Shown here piece after piece: positions 52,902-62,284 of a stretch of DNA of 64,000 nt; the stretch's first letter is position 1; each line of letters opens with the position of its first letter. Source of the stretch: Alcaligenaceae bacterium. Lineage in GTDB: Bacteria > Pseudomonadota > Gammaproteobacteria > Burkholderiales > Burkholderiaceae_B. Under the pieces are notes generated by a model, which saw only the letters and a program-made list of their open reading frames with translations, was not told the DNA's origin and did no database searches. Where the stretch lies: assembly GCA_012727555.1 (NCBI GenBank), contig JAAYGT010000027.1, positions 1 to 64,000 on the forward strand. The letters are read 5' to 3'. The position numbers and the translations under genes were made by a program.

Positions 52902-54641
52902 ATGACTACCGAAGTGCGCGATTCGTCAGTGTCGCGATCGGTCTCGGTCAAGGGGGCATGGTTGCAGGTAATTGCTGCCATGTTTTGGTTGCCGCAGGCG
53001 GCCATTATTGCTTGGGTTGTGCAAGGGCTGGTACCCGGGCATCCTGATGCATTTGCCGGCCCGCAGGCGCCTGCGCTGTGGGCTCTGGCTTTTTTTGTGC
53101 TGGGTGTACTGCGTTCTGCCGTGCAGTCAGCCGGCATGCGTATCTGCACTGAGCACGCCATAAAAACGCTCACACAGTTACGGTTTTTGGCAACGCGTTC
53201 TGTAGTTTCCGATACACCACTGAACAGGCACCGTCCTGCCTCGGGCGAGGTCGCCAGTATCCTGGCTGAGCAAGCCGAGTCAGTCATACCTTACCTTGCC
53301 CGGTTTCTTCCTGCCCGCCTGCGGGCCATGATCGTACCTTTTTGCATTGTGCTCGTTGTGGCCTGGTTTTCGTGGGCGGCGGCCCTTGTTCTGCTTGTTG
53401 CCGCGCCGCTCATACCCTTTTTCATGGCACTGGTTGGTTGGCGGGCACAACAGGCCAGTCTTGATCAACTTGATCAAATGGGCGACACCAACGCGTTTGT
53501 TCTTGACCGCTTGAGGGGGCTGGCAACATTGCGGACACTGGGCGCGCTTGAATCAACGGCCCGCGACATCAGGCAGCGTGCCAATGCCTTGAAAATGCGC
53601 ACCATGGCGGTGCTGCGTATTGCCTTTCTTTCATCGGCCGTACTTGAGCTTTTTTCTGCCCTGGGCGTGGCCATGGTCGCTGTTTATGTGGGCTTTCACT
53701 TGCTCGGTGAGCTTCCTTTTGGTGCATGGGGTGGCAAACTTGAACTTGGCCCGGCCTTGTTTATTTTGTTGCTTGCGCCGGCATTTTTCGAGCCCTTGCG
53801 AGATCTCGCATCGGCCTGGCACGATCGTGCATCAGGTCTTGCGGCTTTGCAGCAACTGAACAGGCTGTCTGTACTTCAGACAGCTGATCTGTTCAGCGTT
53901 GCAGGTCTGAAGCCCGAACTGTCCCAAGTGCGCGTACCCGCTTCAACAGATCGTCCACCTGCAGTTCAAATAGATCATGTCTCCTTTGCCTACCCTGGCG
54001 ATCAGCGCCTGTTGCTGTCCGGGTTTTCTTTAAATGTGGCTTCAGGTGAACACATTGCTTTTTTCGCGCCCAGTGGCACCGGCAAGTCCACGCTGCTTGC
54101 GCTGGTAGCCGGCCTTGTTCGGCCAGGCTCGGGTCAGGTGCTGCTCAATAACATACCCGTTTCGGACGAAACTGCCGTACAGTCCAGGCAGCGTATGGGC
54201 TGGGTGGGTCAGAATCCTCATATTTTTCAGGGTTCTTTGATCGATAACGTTGCATTGGGGCGTGTCATAGAGCCCGGTTTGCTTGATACCCTGATGAAAC
54301 AGTCTGCATTACAGTCTGTTGTTAACGGTCGGGGCAATGTAGCGCTTGCTGAAGCGGGCCAGGGCTTATCGGGTGGTGAATTACTCAGGGTTTCTCTGGC
54401 CAGAGCCTTGGCCAATTCTCAGGCTGACTTGATACTGGCCGATGAGCCCACCGCACACCTTGATCGCGAGACTGCACGACAGGTGACTGACAACCTGCTG
54501 CAGGCGGCACAGCATAAAACATTGCTGGTTGCTACGCATGATCCGGAACTGGCTGCCCGCATGGATCGGATCGTCAATTTGGTTCATGACCCTGTCCGGG
54601 GGTTAATTATTGACTCTGTCTGCCCAGGAAGCCCGTCATGA
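52902..54641 (+). CDS. cydD: Cysteine/glutathione ABC exporter CydD
   Basis: The 579-residue half-transporter has a six-helix membrane domain (about 15-310) and an ATPase domain. Walker A is FFAPSGTGKST (with Ala-Pro in place of the usual Gly), the signature is GLSGGELLRVSLARAL and Walker B is LILADEPTAHLD. With CydC it exports thiols to the periplasm and is needed for assembly of cytochrome bd, whose genes follow. It overlaps cydC by 4 bp (ATGA). Confidence 0.94.
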   Translation: MTTEVRDSSVSRSVSVKGAWLQVIAAMFWLPQAAIIAWVVQGLVPGHPDAFAGPQAPALWALAFFVLGVLRSAVQSAGMRICTEHAIKTLTQLRFLATRSVVSDTPLNRHRPASGEVASILAEQAESVIPYLARFLPARLRAMIVPFCIVLVVAWFSWAAALVLLVAAPLIPFFMALVGWRAQQASLDQLDQMGDTNAFVLDRLRGLATLRTLGALESTARDIRQRANALKMRTMAVLRIAFLSSAVLELFSALGVAMVAVYVGFHLLGELPFGAWGGKLELGPALFILLLAPAFFEPLRDLASAWHDRASGLAALQQLNRLSVLQTADLFSVAGLKPELSQVRVPASTDRPPAVQIDHVSFAYPGDQRLLLSGFSLNVASGEHIAFFAPSGTGKSTLLALVAGLVRPGSGQVLLNNIPVSDETAVQSRQRMGWVGQNPHIFQGSLIDNVALGRVIEPGLLDTLMKQSALQSVVNGRGNVALAEAGQGLSGGELLRVSLARALANSQADLILADEPTAHLDRETARQVTDNLLQAAQHKTLLVATHDPELAARMDRIVNLVHDPVRGLIIDSVCPGSPS

Positions 54642-56344
54642 ACAGCATCCAGAGTCTTCTTGTGTTGTGGCATATTTTTCGTCTTCAGGCAGGGCAGCGC
54701 ATGCTCGGTGGGGCGTTGCTGGCTGCGCTAACTGTTTTATCCGGTGTCGCGTTGCTGGGTTTGTCAGGCTGGTTCATCACCGCAACAGCGATCGCAGGGC
54801 TCTCCACCGCTACAGCACTGGCCTTCAACGTTTTTGGTCCGTCAGCCGGTATCCGCTTGCTGGCATTGGGTCGTACCGCCAGTCGTTACGCGGAGCGTAT
54901 GGTTACGCACGATGTCACTCTCGATGTCCTTGCCTCGCTGCGCGAACGGCTCTTTCTTGGCTGGTCGGCTCCGGGAGCTGCAACACGTTTGCTTGCCCAT
55001 CCTGCGCGTTTGCTGTTTCGCATCATGGCCGATGTCGATGCCCTTGATGCCCTTTATTTGCGCGTGGTGTTGCCCTTGTCGGTCGTTGTGTTTTCCAGTG
55101 TTTTCGTGGCCTTGTTGCTGGGTGTGCTCAATGTCTTCACGGGCCTTGGTTTTGGTCTTGCCGTGTTGGCCGGTGCCGTGCTTCCTGCCTGGGTCGCGGC
55201 GCGTCAGGCGCGTAGTCTCGTTGCAGAGCGCGTGCTGCAACTCGAAGAATTTCGTCGCGAATCCATTGACCTTGTTTCCGGGCATATCGAACTGATCATG
55301 ACCGGAACGTTGCCTGCAGCCTTTGCGCGTCAGCAGTCACACCAGACACAATTGGCTTTTCTGGAAACTGCACTTGGGCGCATTGATGCCCATGCCGCTT
55401 TCCTGCACGGTTTGGTTGCACACGCGCTGGTGGCTGCAGCACTGTTTAGTGCCTGGTGGCTTGTTGACACCAACCTGCTGTCCGTTGCGCAGGCAGCCCT
55501 GCTTGTGCTGGTTGTTCTGGCAGCCTCTGAACCGTTCACAGCTTTGCGTCGAGGCGCTCTTGAACTGGCTCGAACGCTTATTGCTGCCGCTCGTCTGGCA
55601 CCAAGGTTTGCCTCTGTGGGCACATCCACCAGCCCCGATTCTCCCGCTCTGTACAATTCTGAACCCGACGCGTCCGATATTCTGCTGACTGACGTCAGCG
55701 TTGTGCATGAAAACGCCACAGCCCCTGTTCTCTCAGGGCTGTCCCTGCGCATTCGCGCCGGCGAGCGCGTGGCCATCATTGGTTGTAGCGGTGCAGGCAA
55801 GTCCAGTTTGCTCAATGTGTTGGCCGGTGAACTCCCTGTGCATTCAGGAAGATACCAGCATCCCGGATCAGCCTTGCTGACACAAGCCTCTTACATTTTT
55901 CACGACACCCTGGCAGGCAATCTGCGTGTTGCAGACCCGCTCGCAACGGATGAAAAACTTTGGCAAGTTCTTGGTATCGCCGGTCTTGATGCGGATGTCC
56001 GGGCCATGCCTGACGGTCTTGAAACCATTCCCGGTGAGCGGGGGGCAGGTTTGTCCGGTGGCCAGGCAAGGCGTCTTGCTCTGGCTCGACTGCTGCTGCG
56101 CAAGGTGCCTGTATGGTTGCTCGATGAACCCACCGAAGCTCTGGATACGGTAACCGCCGATCGCGTCATGGACGCCATTTTCAGGGCAGCAGGTACACGC
56201 ACACTGGTCATGGCAACCCATCTTTACCGAGAGGCCCGCCATGCCGAGCGTCTGATACTCATGCGCGATGGTTCGGTGTGCGTCGATACCCGACGCGGTG
56301 AACCCGCCTTTGAAACCCTTTTATTTTCTCTTCGACAGGACTGA
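54638..56344 (+). CDS. cydC: Cysteine/glutathione ABC exporter CydC
   Basis: The 568-residue partner half-transporter has an N-terminal membrane domain (LTVLSGVALLGLSGWFITATAIAGL is the CydC hallmark) and a C-terminal ATPase with IIGCSGAGKSSLLN, GLSGGQARRLALARLLL and VWLLDEPTEALD. The heterodimer with CydD exports glutathione and cysteine. It ends 6 bp before cydA. Confidence 0.94.
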   Translation: MNSIQSLLVLWHIFRLQAGQRMLGGALLAALTVLSGVALLGLSGWFITATAIAGLSTATALAFNVFGPSAGIRLLALGRTASRYAERMVTHDVTLDVLASLRERLFLGWSAPGAATRLLAHPARLLFRIMADVDALDALYLRVVLPLSVVVFSSVFVALLLGVLNVFTGLGFGLAVLAGAVLPAWVAARQARSLVAERVLQLEEFRRESIDLVSGHIELIMTGTLPAAFARQQSHQTQLAFLETALGRIDAHAAFLHGLVAHALVAAALFSAWWLVDTNLLSVAQAALLVLVVLAASEPFTALRRGALELARTLIAAARLAPRFASVGTSTSPDSPALYNSEPDASDILLTDVSVVHENATAPVLSGLSLRIRAGERVAIIGCSGAGKSSLLNVLAGELPVHSGRYQHPGSALLTQASYIFHDTLAGNLRVADPLATDEKLWQVLGIAGLDADVRAMPDGLETIPGERGAGLSGGQARRLALARLLLRKVPVWLLDEPTEALDTVTADRVMDAIFRAAGTRTLVMATHLYREARHAERLILMRDGSVCVDTRRGEPAFETLLFSLRQD

Positions 56345-56350
56345 ACCATC

Positions 56351-57940
56351 ATGGATCTGGATATTGTCTCTTTATCGCGGCTGCAGTTTGCCCTGACTGC
56401 GCTATATCACTTTCTTTTTGTGCCGCTGACCATCGGGCTTTCAATCATCATCGCCATCATGGAGACGGTCTATGTCATGACCAACCGCCCCATCTGGCGG
56501 CAAATGACCAAGTTCTGGGGTACGCTCTTCGGCATTAACTTCGTGCTGGGTGTGGCCACTGGCATCGTCATGGAATTCCAGTTCGGTATGAACTGGTCGT
56601 ACTACAGCCATTACGTTGGCGATGTCTTTGGCGCGCCGCTTGCCATTGAAGGCCTTATGGCCTTTTTCCTCGAAGCCACGTTTGTCGGGCTGTTTTTCTT
56701 TGGCTGGGATCGTCTGTCCAAAGTGGGGCACCTGGTGGCCACATGGGCCGTGGCATTGGGTTCCAACTTTTCGGCACTCTGGATCCTGATCGCCAACGGC
56801 TGGATGCAGTACCCGGTCGGTTCGGTTTTCAATCCGGAAACCATGCGCATGGAGGTCAGCGATTTCTACGAGGTCCTGTTCAACTCTGTGGCTCAGGCCA
56901 AATTTGTGCATACGGTTTCTGCCGGCTATGTCACAGCCTCCATTTTTGTACTGGGTGTTTCAGCCTGGTACCTGCTTAAAGGGCGGCACACTGACCTGGC
57001 CAAGCGTTCAATGACCATTGCATCGTCTTTTGGTCTTGCTGCGGCGTTGTCCGTGGTTGTGCTGGGCGATGAAAGCGGTTATTTGTCGGGTGAACATCAG
57101 AAAATGAAACTGGCTGCCATTGAAGCTATGTGGGAAACTGAACCGGCTCCCGCATCGTTCACCCTGTTTGGTTTGCCTGACCAGGAAGCGCGTGAAACAC
57201 ATTTTGGGGTGCATATTCCCATGGTTATGGGCCTGATCGGTACCCGTTCCCTGGATACCCCCATTCCCGGCATCAACGACCTTGTCAAGTCAGCCGAGCA
57301 CCGTATCCGTGACGGCATTATTGCCTACGATGCCCTGCAGCGTATCCGTTCGGTTGGCGATCAACCCGCCAATCCCGATGACCTTGCCTTGTTCAAAAAG
57401 CATGGCGAGAACCTGGGCTATGCCATGTTGCTGCTCAGCTATGTTGACGATCCACGCAAGGCAACCGATGAACAGATTCAGAACGCATCCTGGGATACCG
57501 TTCCTCAGGTTGCCCCCCTGTTCTGGTCATTCCGTATTATGGTGGCCCTTGGCATGTTTTTCATTGTCCTGATGCTGGTGTTTTTTGTGCAATCTGCGCG
57601 TCGCCGTCTGGATCAAAAGCCTTGGTTACTGAAAGTGGCTGTCTTTTCAATCCCTTTACCCTGGATAGCTGCTGAAATGGGCTGGTTTGTGGCCGAGTTC
57701 GGTCGTCAACCCTGGGTTATCGAAGGCGTCTTGCCCACGGCTGTTGCTGTTTCCGATCTTGGGGTCGGTACAGTCTTGCTCACCATTGCCGGATTCGTGG
57801 CTATTTATACTGTGCTGCTGGTCATTGAAATGCGTCTTATGCTCAAGGCCATCCGCAAGGGCCCGCAGCCTGACAACGCCCCCGAGTCTCCTCTGACGAC
57901 TCCCCATTTGTCTCAACGTCTTGTTGTAGCGGAGCGCTGA
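56351..57940 (+). CDS. cydA: Cytochrome bd ubiquinol oxidase subunit I
   Basis: The 529-residue inner-membrane subunit binds all three hemes and oxidises ubiquinol. His20 (LTALYHFLFVPLTIG) is the heme b595 ligand position. FVHTVSAGYVTASIFVLGVSAWYLL contains the b558 histidine, and MVALGMFFIVLM has the second b558 ligand. GRQPWVIEGVLPT is the family hallmark. The periplasmic Q-loop is of the long type by length. A high-affinity oxidase is useful at low oxygen or under nitric oxide and sulfide stress. Confidence 0.97.
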   Translation: MDLDIVSLSRLQFALTALYHFLFVPLTIGLSIIIAIMETVYVMTNRPIWRQMTKFWGTLFGINFVLGVATGIVMEFQFGMNWSYYSHYVGDVFGAPLAIEGLMAFFLEATFVGLFFFGWDRLSKVGHLVATWAVALGSNFSALWILIANGWMQYPVGSVFNPETMRMEVSDFYEVLFNSVAQAKFVHTVSAGYVTASIFVLGVSAWYLLKGRHTDLAKRSMTIASSFGLAAALSVVVLGDESGYLSGEHQKMKLAAIEAMWETEPAPASFTLFGLPDQEARETHFGVHIPMVMGLIGTRSLDTPIPGINDLVKSAEHRIRDGIIAYDALQRIRSVGDQPANPDDLALFKKHGENLGYAMLLLSYVDDPRKATDEQIQNASWDTVPQVAPLFWSFRIMVALGMFFIVLMLVFFVQSARRRLDQKPWLLKVAVFSIPLPWIAAEMGWFVAEFGRQPWVIEGVLPTAVAVSDLGVGTVLLTIAGFVAIYTVLLVIEMRLMLKAIRKGPQPDNAPESPLTTPHLSQRLVVAER

Positions 57941-57944
57941 AATC

Positions 57945-59099
57945 ATGATTCTGCATACTTTGATTGATTACGACACCTTGCGTGTCATCTGGTGGGTGCT
58001 GCTTGGTGTGCTGCTCATCGGTTTTGCCCTCACCGACGGTTTCGATCTGGGTACGGGTATGTTGCTGCCTTTTGTGGGCCGCAGCGATGTCGAACGCCGT
58101 GTGGTCATCAACAGCATTGGCCCGGTCTGGGAAGGCAATCAGGTGTGGCTCGTTCTGGCGGGTGGTGCCATTTTTGCGGCATGGCCCCAGTTGTATGCCG
58201 TATCTTTTTCCGGCTTTTATCTGGCCATGTTTGCCATATTGTTTGCCCTGATCCTGCGTCCTGTCGGTTTCAAGTACCGCAGCAAGCACGATGATCCGCG
58301 CTGGCGCAGCAACTGGGATATCGCCTTGTTTATTGGTGGTTTCGTGCCCAGCCTTATTTTTGGTGTGGCACTGGGCAATGTCCTGCTGGGGGTGCCTTTC
58401 CGGCTCGATAACGATCTGCGTGCTTTTTACGAAGGTGGTTTCTTTGGTTTGCTGACACCTTTCGCCGTATTGTGCGGCCTGGTATCGGTGGGTATGCTGC
58501 TTGCGCACGGGGCATCCTGGCTGCGTTTGAAAACACGTGGTCCGGTTGCTGAACGTGCACGCAGTATTGGTATGGTAGCGGCACTGGCAACGTTTGTGCT
58601 CTACGCTCTGGCCGGTTTCTTTTTGTGGTCCATGGTCGATGGCTACCGCATCACCAGCGTAATTGATCCAACAGCAGCTTCGAATCCATTGCGCAAAACG
58701 GTTGAGCTCGTCGCCGGTGGCTGGTTTGACAACTACACGAACCACAGCTGGACAATCATTGCGCCTGTGCTGGGGCTGGCCGGTTTGCTTGGTGCGTTCC
58801 TGGGGCTTGCCGCCCGAAAAGATGCCGTGTCGTTTTTGTCGGGGTGTGTGGCCATTGTGGGCATCATCTGCAGTGTAGGCGCTTCCATGTTTCCCATCAT
58901 CCTGCCGTCCTCAATCGACCCGCGGTCCAGTTTGGCCGTTTGGGATGCCTCGTCTAGTCACATGACGCTGTTCATCATGTTGGTTGCGACCGTTATTTTT
59001 ATGCCGATCATTGTGGCCTATACCTCGTGGGTCTATCGTGTTCTGTGGGGTAAAGTGACCGAAGCAGATGTCACTGACGAGAACCGCCACGCCTATTGA
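57945..59099 (+). CDS. cydB: Cytochrome bd ubiquinol oxidase subunit II
   Basis: The 384-residue subunit with about eight helices pairs with CydA. The opening VIWWVLLGVLLIGFALTDGFDLGTGMLLPFVGR and the following IGPVWEGNQVWLVLAGGAIFAAWP are characteristic. SSLAVWDASSSHMTLFIMLVATVIFMPIIVAYTSWVYRVLWGKV ends the protein. It lies 4 bp after cydA and 46 bp before cydX. Confidence 0.97.
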   Translation: MILHTLIDYDTLRVIWWVLLGVLLIGFALTDGFDLGTGMLLPFVGRSDVERRVVINSIGPVWEGNQVWLVLAGGAIFAAWPQLYAVSFSGFYLAMFAILFALILRPVGFKYRSKHDDPRWRSNWDIALFIGGFVPSLIFGVALGNVLLGVPFRLDNDLRAFYEGGFFGLLTPFAVLCGLVSVGMLLAHGASWLRLKTRGPVAERARSIGMVAALATFVLYALAGFFLWSMVDGYRITSVIDPTAASNPLRKTVELVAGGWFDNYTNHSWTIIAPVLGLAGLLGAFLGLAARKDAVSFLSGCVAIVGIICSVGASMFPIILPSSIDPRSSLAVWDASSSHMTLFIMLVATVIFMPIIVAYTSWVYRVLWGKVTEADVTDENRHAY

Positions 59100-59145
59100 C
59101 GGCGTTGTATTTGCGAATTTGTCATAATTCGGACAAGGAGTTGCT

Positions 59146-59262
59146 ATGTGGTATTTTGCCTGGATACTTGGGCTTGGCGTTGCGGCAACATTTGCTGTAC
59201 TGAACGCCATGTGGTTTGAATTGAAGGAAGCGGACGATCAGGCACACACCGATCCGTCCTGA
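59146..59262 (+). CDS. cydX: Cytochrome bd oxidase small subunit CydX
   Basis: A 38-residue reading frame (MWYFAWILGLGVAATFAVLN, then AMWFELKEADDQAHTDPS) is one transmembrane helix with the MWYFxWxLG start and NAMWFE motif of CydX. It stabilises the CydAB hemes. AAGGAG lies just upstream. It is too short for most ORF filters. Confidence 0.95.
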   Translation: MWYFAWILGLGVAATFAVLNAMWFELKEADDQAHTDPS

Positions 59263-59274
59263 TGCAAAGAACGG

Positions 59275-59310
59275 ACGGGCATGCTGCGCATTTCACAGCA
59301 TGCCCGTTGT
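59275..59310 (+). terminator. Terminator of the cyd operon
   Basis: ACGGGCATGCTG (59275-59286) pairs perfectly over 12 bp with CAGCATGCCCGT (59296-59307) around a 9-nt loop, followed by a short T-rich stretch. It lies between cydX and the ArsR-family gene. Confidence 0.8.
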
Positions 59311-59343
59311 TTCAGGGTTTATTTCTACTCGAGCTGTACGATC

Positions 59344-59673
59344 ATGATCACAACACCAGAAGACAGCCTGTTGGTACGGGAAGCAGCAACGCATGCCGCT
59401 TCATTTTTGAAGACAGTGGGCAACGAGCAACGTTTGCTTGTGCTGTGTCTGCTTGCAAAGAACGGGGAGATGAGTGTAGGTGCCATGCTTGACTGCATGG
59501 GTCTTAGCCAGTCGGCATTGTCCCAGCACCTTGCCAAAATGCGCGAAGAAGGTTTGCTGGGTCAGCGGCGGGAATCCCAGATGGTGTTTTACCGAATCAT
59601 TGACCAGCGGGTCGAGCGCTTGCTCAACCTGTTGGCCGACCTGTATTGTCCTGATCAATCGAGCGCATCGTGA
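59344..59673 (+). CDS. ArsR-family regulator, probable persulfide sensor (BigR/SqrR-like)
   Basis: The 109-residue winged-helix repressor has the recognition region LSQSALSQHLAKMREEGLLGQRRESQMVFYRI. Cysteines 35 (RLLVLCLLAKNGEMSV) and 102 (LLADLYCPDQ) occupy the places, and have the 67-residue separation, expected of the dithiol pair of BigR/SqrR that forms tetrasulfide bridges with sulfane sulfur. Cys51 is extra. No metal-site CxC motif is present. It overlaps the SulP gene (GTGA) and precedes a rhodanese gene, which supports a sulfur role. The start at 59344 lacks a clear Shine-Dalgarno. Confidence 0.85.
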   Translation: MITTPEDSLLVREAATHAASFLKTVGNEQRLLVLCLLAKNGEMSVGAMLDCMGLSQSALSQHLAKMREEGLLGQRRESQMVFYRIIDQRVERLLNLLADLYCPDQSSAS

Positions 59674-61421
59674 ATCTTCCCATGCTCGATTGGCTCAAGG
59701 GTTACGACCGTCACATGCTTGTGCAAGATCTGTCGGCCGCCGTCATTGTTACCCTGATGCTCATTCCCCAGTCGCTGGCCTATGCCATGCTGGCCGGGTT
59801 GCCTCCGGAAGTGGGTTTGTATGCCAGTATTTTGCCCCTGATCGCCTACGGGGTGTTTGGCTCCAGTCGCACGTTGTCGGTGGGGCCGGTGGCTGTGCTG
59901 TCACTCATGGTGGCCTCAACGTTGGGGCAACTTTCGTTGCAAGGCGTTCACTATCTGCATGGCAGTCTGGCTCTTGCGCTCATGAGCGGTGCCTGGTTGC
60001 TGGTTTTCGGGCTTTTGCGCCTGGGTTTCGTAGCACATTTCATTAGCCATCCGGTTATGTCGGGTTTCATCAGTGCATCGGCTTTGCTGATCACGGTCAG
60101 CCAGCTTGGGCCGTTGCTGGGGCTTCGCTTGCAGGGTGAGCAGCTCTGGCCGCTCGTTTCATTATTTCAGCAAGCAAGCGCTGTACAGTGGGTGACCTTT
60201 GTCATTTCAATCGTCTGTCTGGGTGTCTTGTTCTGGTCGCGGGCCCGGCTCAAACCGGTGCTTGTAAAGGCTGGTTTGAGCCTTGGTTTGTCAACGGCCC
60301 TGGTTCGAATGGTGCCTGCAGTTCTGGTGGTTCTGGGTATTCTTGTCTCAATGCTGGCCGATTTTTCATCGCTGGGTGTTGCGGTTGTAGGGCAGGTTCC
60401 GGCCGGTTTGCCTGCACTGAGCTGGCCTGCGTGGTCCGAGCTGCCATGGCGTGCGTTGGTTCTGCCATCGCTTTTGCTGGCGCTGGTCGGCTTTGTTGAA
60501 TCTGTTTCCGTCGGCCAGACGCTTGCTGCCAAACGCAGGCAGCGTATTTCAGCCAACCAGGAACTCATTGGTCTGGGCGTGTCCAATCTTGTGTCTGGCT
60601 TGTCCGGTGGTATGCCTGTTACGGGCGGTTTTGCTCGTTCGGTGGTTAATTTTGATGCGGGTGCGCAAACGCCGGCTGCCGGTGTGTTTACTGCTTTGGG
60701 AATTACCGTGGCCGGTTTATGGTTCGCCCCTTTGCTGGCCACACTGCCCAAAGCCATTCTGGCCGCCACCATCGTCGTGGCCGTGCTGGGGTTGTTCGAT
60801 CTCTCCCTGTTTCGCCATACCTGGCGTTTCTCGCGTGCTGACTTCATTGCGTTGTCATTAACCTTTGTTGTGACACTGCTTGTGAATGTCGAGCTTGGTC
60901 TGCTGGCCGGCATTGCCGGTTCTCTTGTCTTGCATGTGTATCACAGCTACAAGCCTCATTGGGCGGAAGTCGGGCTGATCCAGGGTACTGAACATTTTCG
61001 CAACAGAAACCGGCATGTGGTGCTGCTTGATGACACCCTGTTGTGTTTACGAATCGATGAAAGCCTGTATTTTGCCAATGCGGCCCAGCTCGAAGACGTT
61101 GTTGCCCGACTTGTAAGTCAGCGCCCGAAGGTTAAACATGTGGTGGTGCAGTGCAGTGCGGTCAATCGCATCGATGCTTCAGCCCTCGACAGTCTTCTGA
61201 TGATCAACGAGCGTTTGCGCATTGCGGGCGTCGGTTTTCATTTAGCAGAAATCAAAGGTCCGGTCATGGATCGTCTGAACCAGTCGGAACTGGTCCATGT
61301 TCTGAATGGCCAGATTTTTCTGACGCTGTATCAGGGCTGGCAGGCATTGCGGGCTTCTGATGCGTCCTCTTCAACTTCACTCTTATTGCAGGAAACCTAT
61401 TCGCATGAAAACCGCACATGA
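59670..61421 (+). CDS. SulP-family anion transporter with STAS domain
   Basis: The 583-residue inner-membrane protein has the SulP core: VIVTLMLIPQSLAYAMLAGLPPEVGLYASILPLIAYGVFGSSRTLSVGPVAVLSLMVAS. About 10-12 helices follow. NQELIGLGVSNLVSGLSGGMPVTGGFARSVVNFDAGAQTP is the second signature. A C-terminal STAS domain (about 450-560) includes VQCSAVNRIDASALDSLLMINERL. Substrates of the family are sulfate, bicarbonate or other anions. The neighbours suggest sulfate, thiosulfate or a related species. It starts with GTG, overlapping the regulator. Confidence 0.9.
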   Translation: MNLPMLDWLKGYDRHMLVQDLSAAVIVTLMLIPQSLAYAMLAGLPPEVGLYASILPLIAYGVFGSSRTLSVGPVAVLSLMVASTLGQLSLQGVHYLHGSLALALMSGAWLLVFGLLRLGFVAHFISHPVMSGFISASALLITVSQLGPLLGLRLQGEQLWPLVSLFQQASAVQWVTFVISIVCLGVLFWSRARLKPVLVKAGLSLGLSTALVRMVPAVLVVLGILVSMLADFSSLGVAVVGQVPAGLPALSWPAWSELPWRALVLPSLLLALVGFVESVSVGQTLAAKRRQRISANQELIGLGVSNLVSGLSGGMPVTGGFARSVVNFDAGAQTPAAGVFTALGITVAGLWFAPLLATLPKAILAATIVVAVLGLFDLSLFRHTWRFSRADFIALSLTFVVTLLVNVELGLLAGIAGSLVLHVYHSYKPHWAEVGLIQGTEHFRNRNRHVVLLDDTLLCLRIDESLYFANAAQLEDVVARLVSQRPKVKHVVVQCSAVNRIDASALDSLLMINERLRIAGVGFHLAEIKGPVMDRLNQSELVHVLNGQIFLTLYQGWQALRASDASSSTSLLLQETYSHENRT

Positions 61422-61785
61422 TCTGGTGCAGGCCGCCAAAGAACGCATTACCGAAGTCGATCTCCAAGGCGCTCACGACGTGTTGCAGCAGGCTGATCTG
61501 TTGATCGATGTTCGCGAACCCGATGAATACCGTGCCGGGCATGTGCCCGGGGCCGTGAATATTCCCAGGGGGTTGCTTGAGTTTCGCATGAGCAGCACGC
61601 CCGAGTACGAGCCACGTGATAAAAAAATAGTCATTTACTGCAAAACCAGCGGGCGTGCAGCGCTTGCGGCGGTGGCATTGCACGACATGGGGTATTTGTC
61701 TGTGCATTCAATTGCCGGGGGCATCGATGCCTGGGAAGCTGCCGGCAAACCGGTTGTACAGCCCAGTCTGCCCAGCTTCGATTGA
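61405..61785 (+). CDS. Rhodanese-domain sulfurtransferase
   Basis: The 126-residue single rhodanese domain has LLIDVREPDEYRAGHVPGAVNIPRGLLEF and the active loop CKTSGR with Cys79 (IVIYCKTSGRAALAA). It moves sulfane sulfur between small thiols. It overlaps the 3' end of the SulP gene by 17 bp, so translation is coupled. It is the last gene of the ArsR-SulP-rhodanese set. Confidence 0.92.
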   Translation: MKTAHDLVQAAKERITEVDLQGAHDVLQQADLLIDVREPDEYRAGHVPGAVNIPRGLLEFRMSSTPEYEPRDKKIVIYCKTSGRAALAAVALHDMGYLSVHSIAGGIDAWEAAGKPVVQPSLPSFD

Positions 61786-61807
61786 TCTTTTGAAGGGTGT
61801 CTGCCTT

Positions 61808-62230
61808 TCAGTCGCCCGTTTCAAGGTCTTTGTTGCGCATCCAGTCGGCCGTCTGGAAGAAGGCGGGCCTGAGAATATCTTGCAAAGGTTCGGGTAGTCC
61901 GGTGTCTTTCATGGCCTGATCCATGCAGGCTACCCACTGATCCCGCTCGGTGACACCGATTGCAAACGGTAAATGGCGCGCGCGTAACATGGGGTGGCCA
62001 ACGTTTTCCACGAAATACGACGGGCCACCCAGCCAGCCACATAGAAACCAGAACAAGCGTTGACGCGCACGGTCCAGATCCGGCCCGTGGGTGGCCCTCA
62101 GTTCAGCGTAGCCAGTCTCAAGGTCCATCAGATCGTAAAAGCGATCAACCAGTGCCTGAACCGCAGGCTCGCCACCCATCCAGTCGAATGGGGTGATGAC
62201 TTGTGAGGCTTCATGTGTTTGTTCTGTCAT
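61808..62230 (-). CDS. Group II truncated haemoglobin
   Basis: The 140-residue globin has Tyr32 (RFYDLMD, B10), the proximal histidine His86 in RARHLPFAIG and the group II tryptophan Trp99 (RDQWVACMDQA). WLGGPSYFVENVGHPMLRARH is the usual E-F region. It may act in oxygen or nitric oxide chemistry. It lies 22 bp from the convergent rhodanese gene. Confidence 0.93.
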   Translation of the reverse strand: MTEQTHEASQVITPFDWMGGEPAVQALVDRFYDLMDLETGYAELRATHGPDLDRARQRLFWFLCGWLGGPSYFVENVGHPMLRARHLPFAIGVTERDQWVACMDQAMKDTGLPEPLQDILRPAFFQTADWMRNKDLETGD

Positions 62231-62284
62231 GCGTTTGAATTCCTGTGCTTCTGTACGGGCTTTATTCGGGATCGCTGCGACTGC

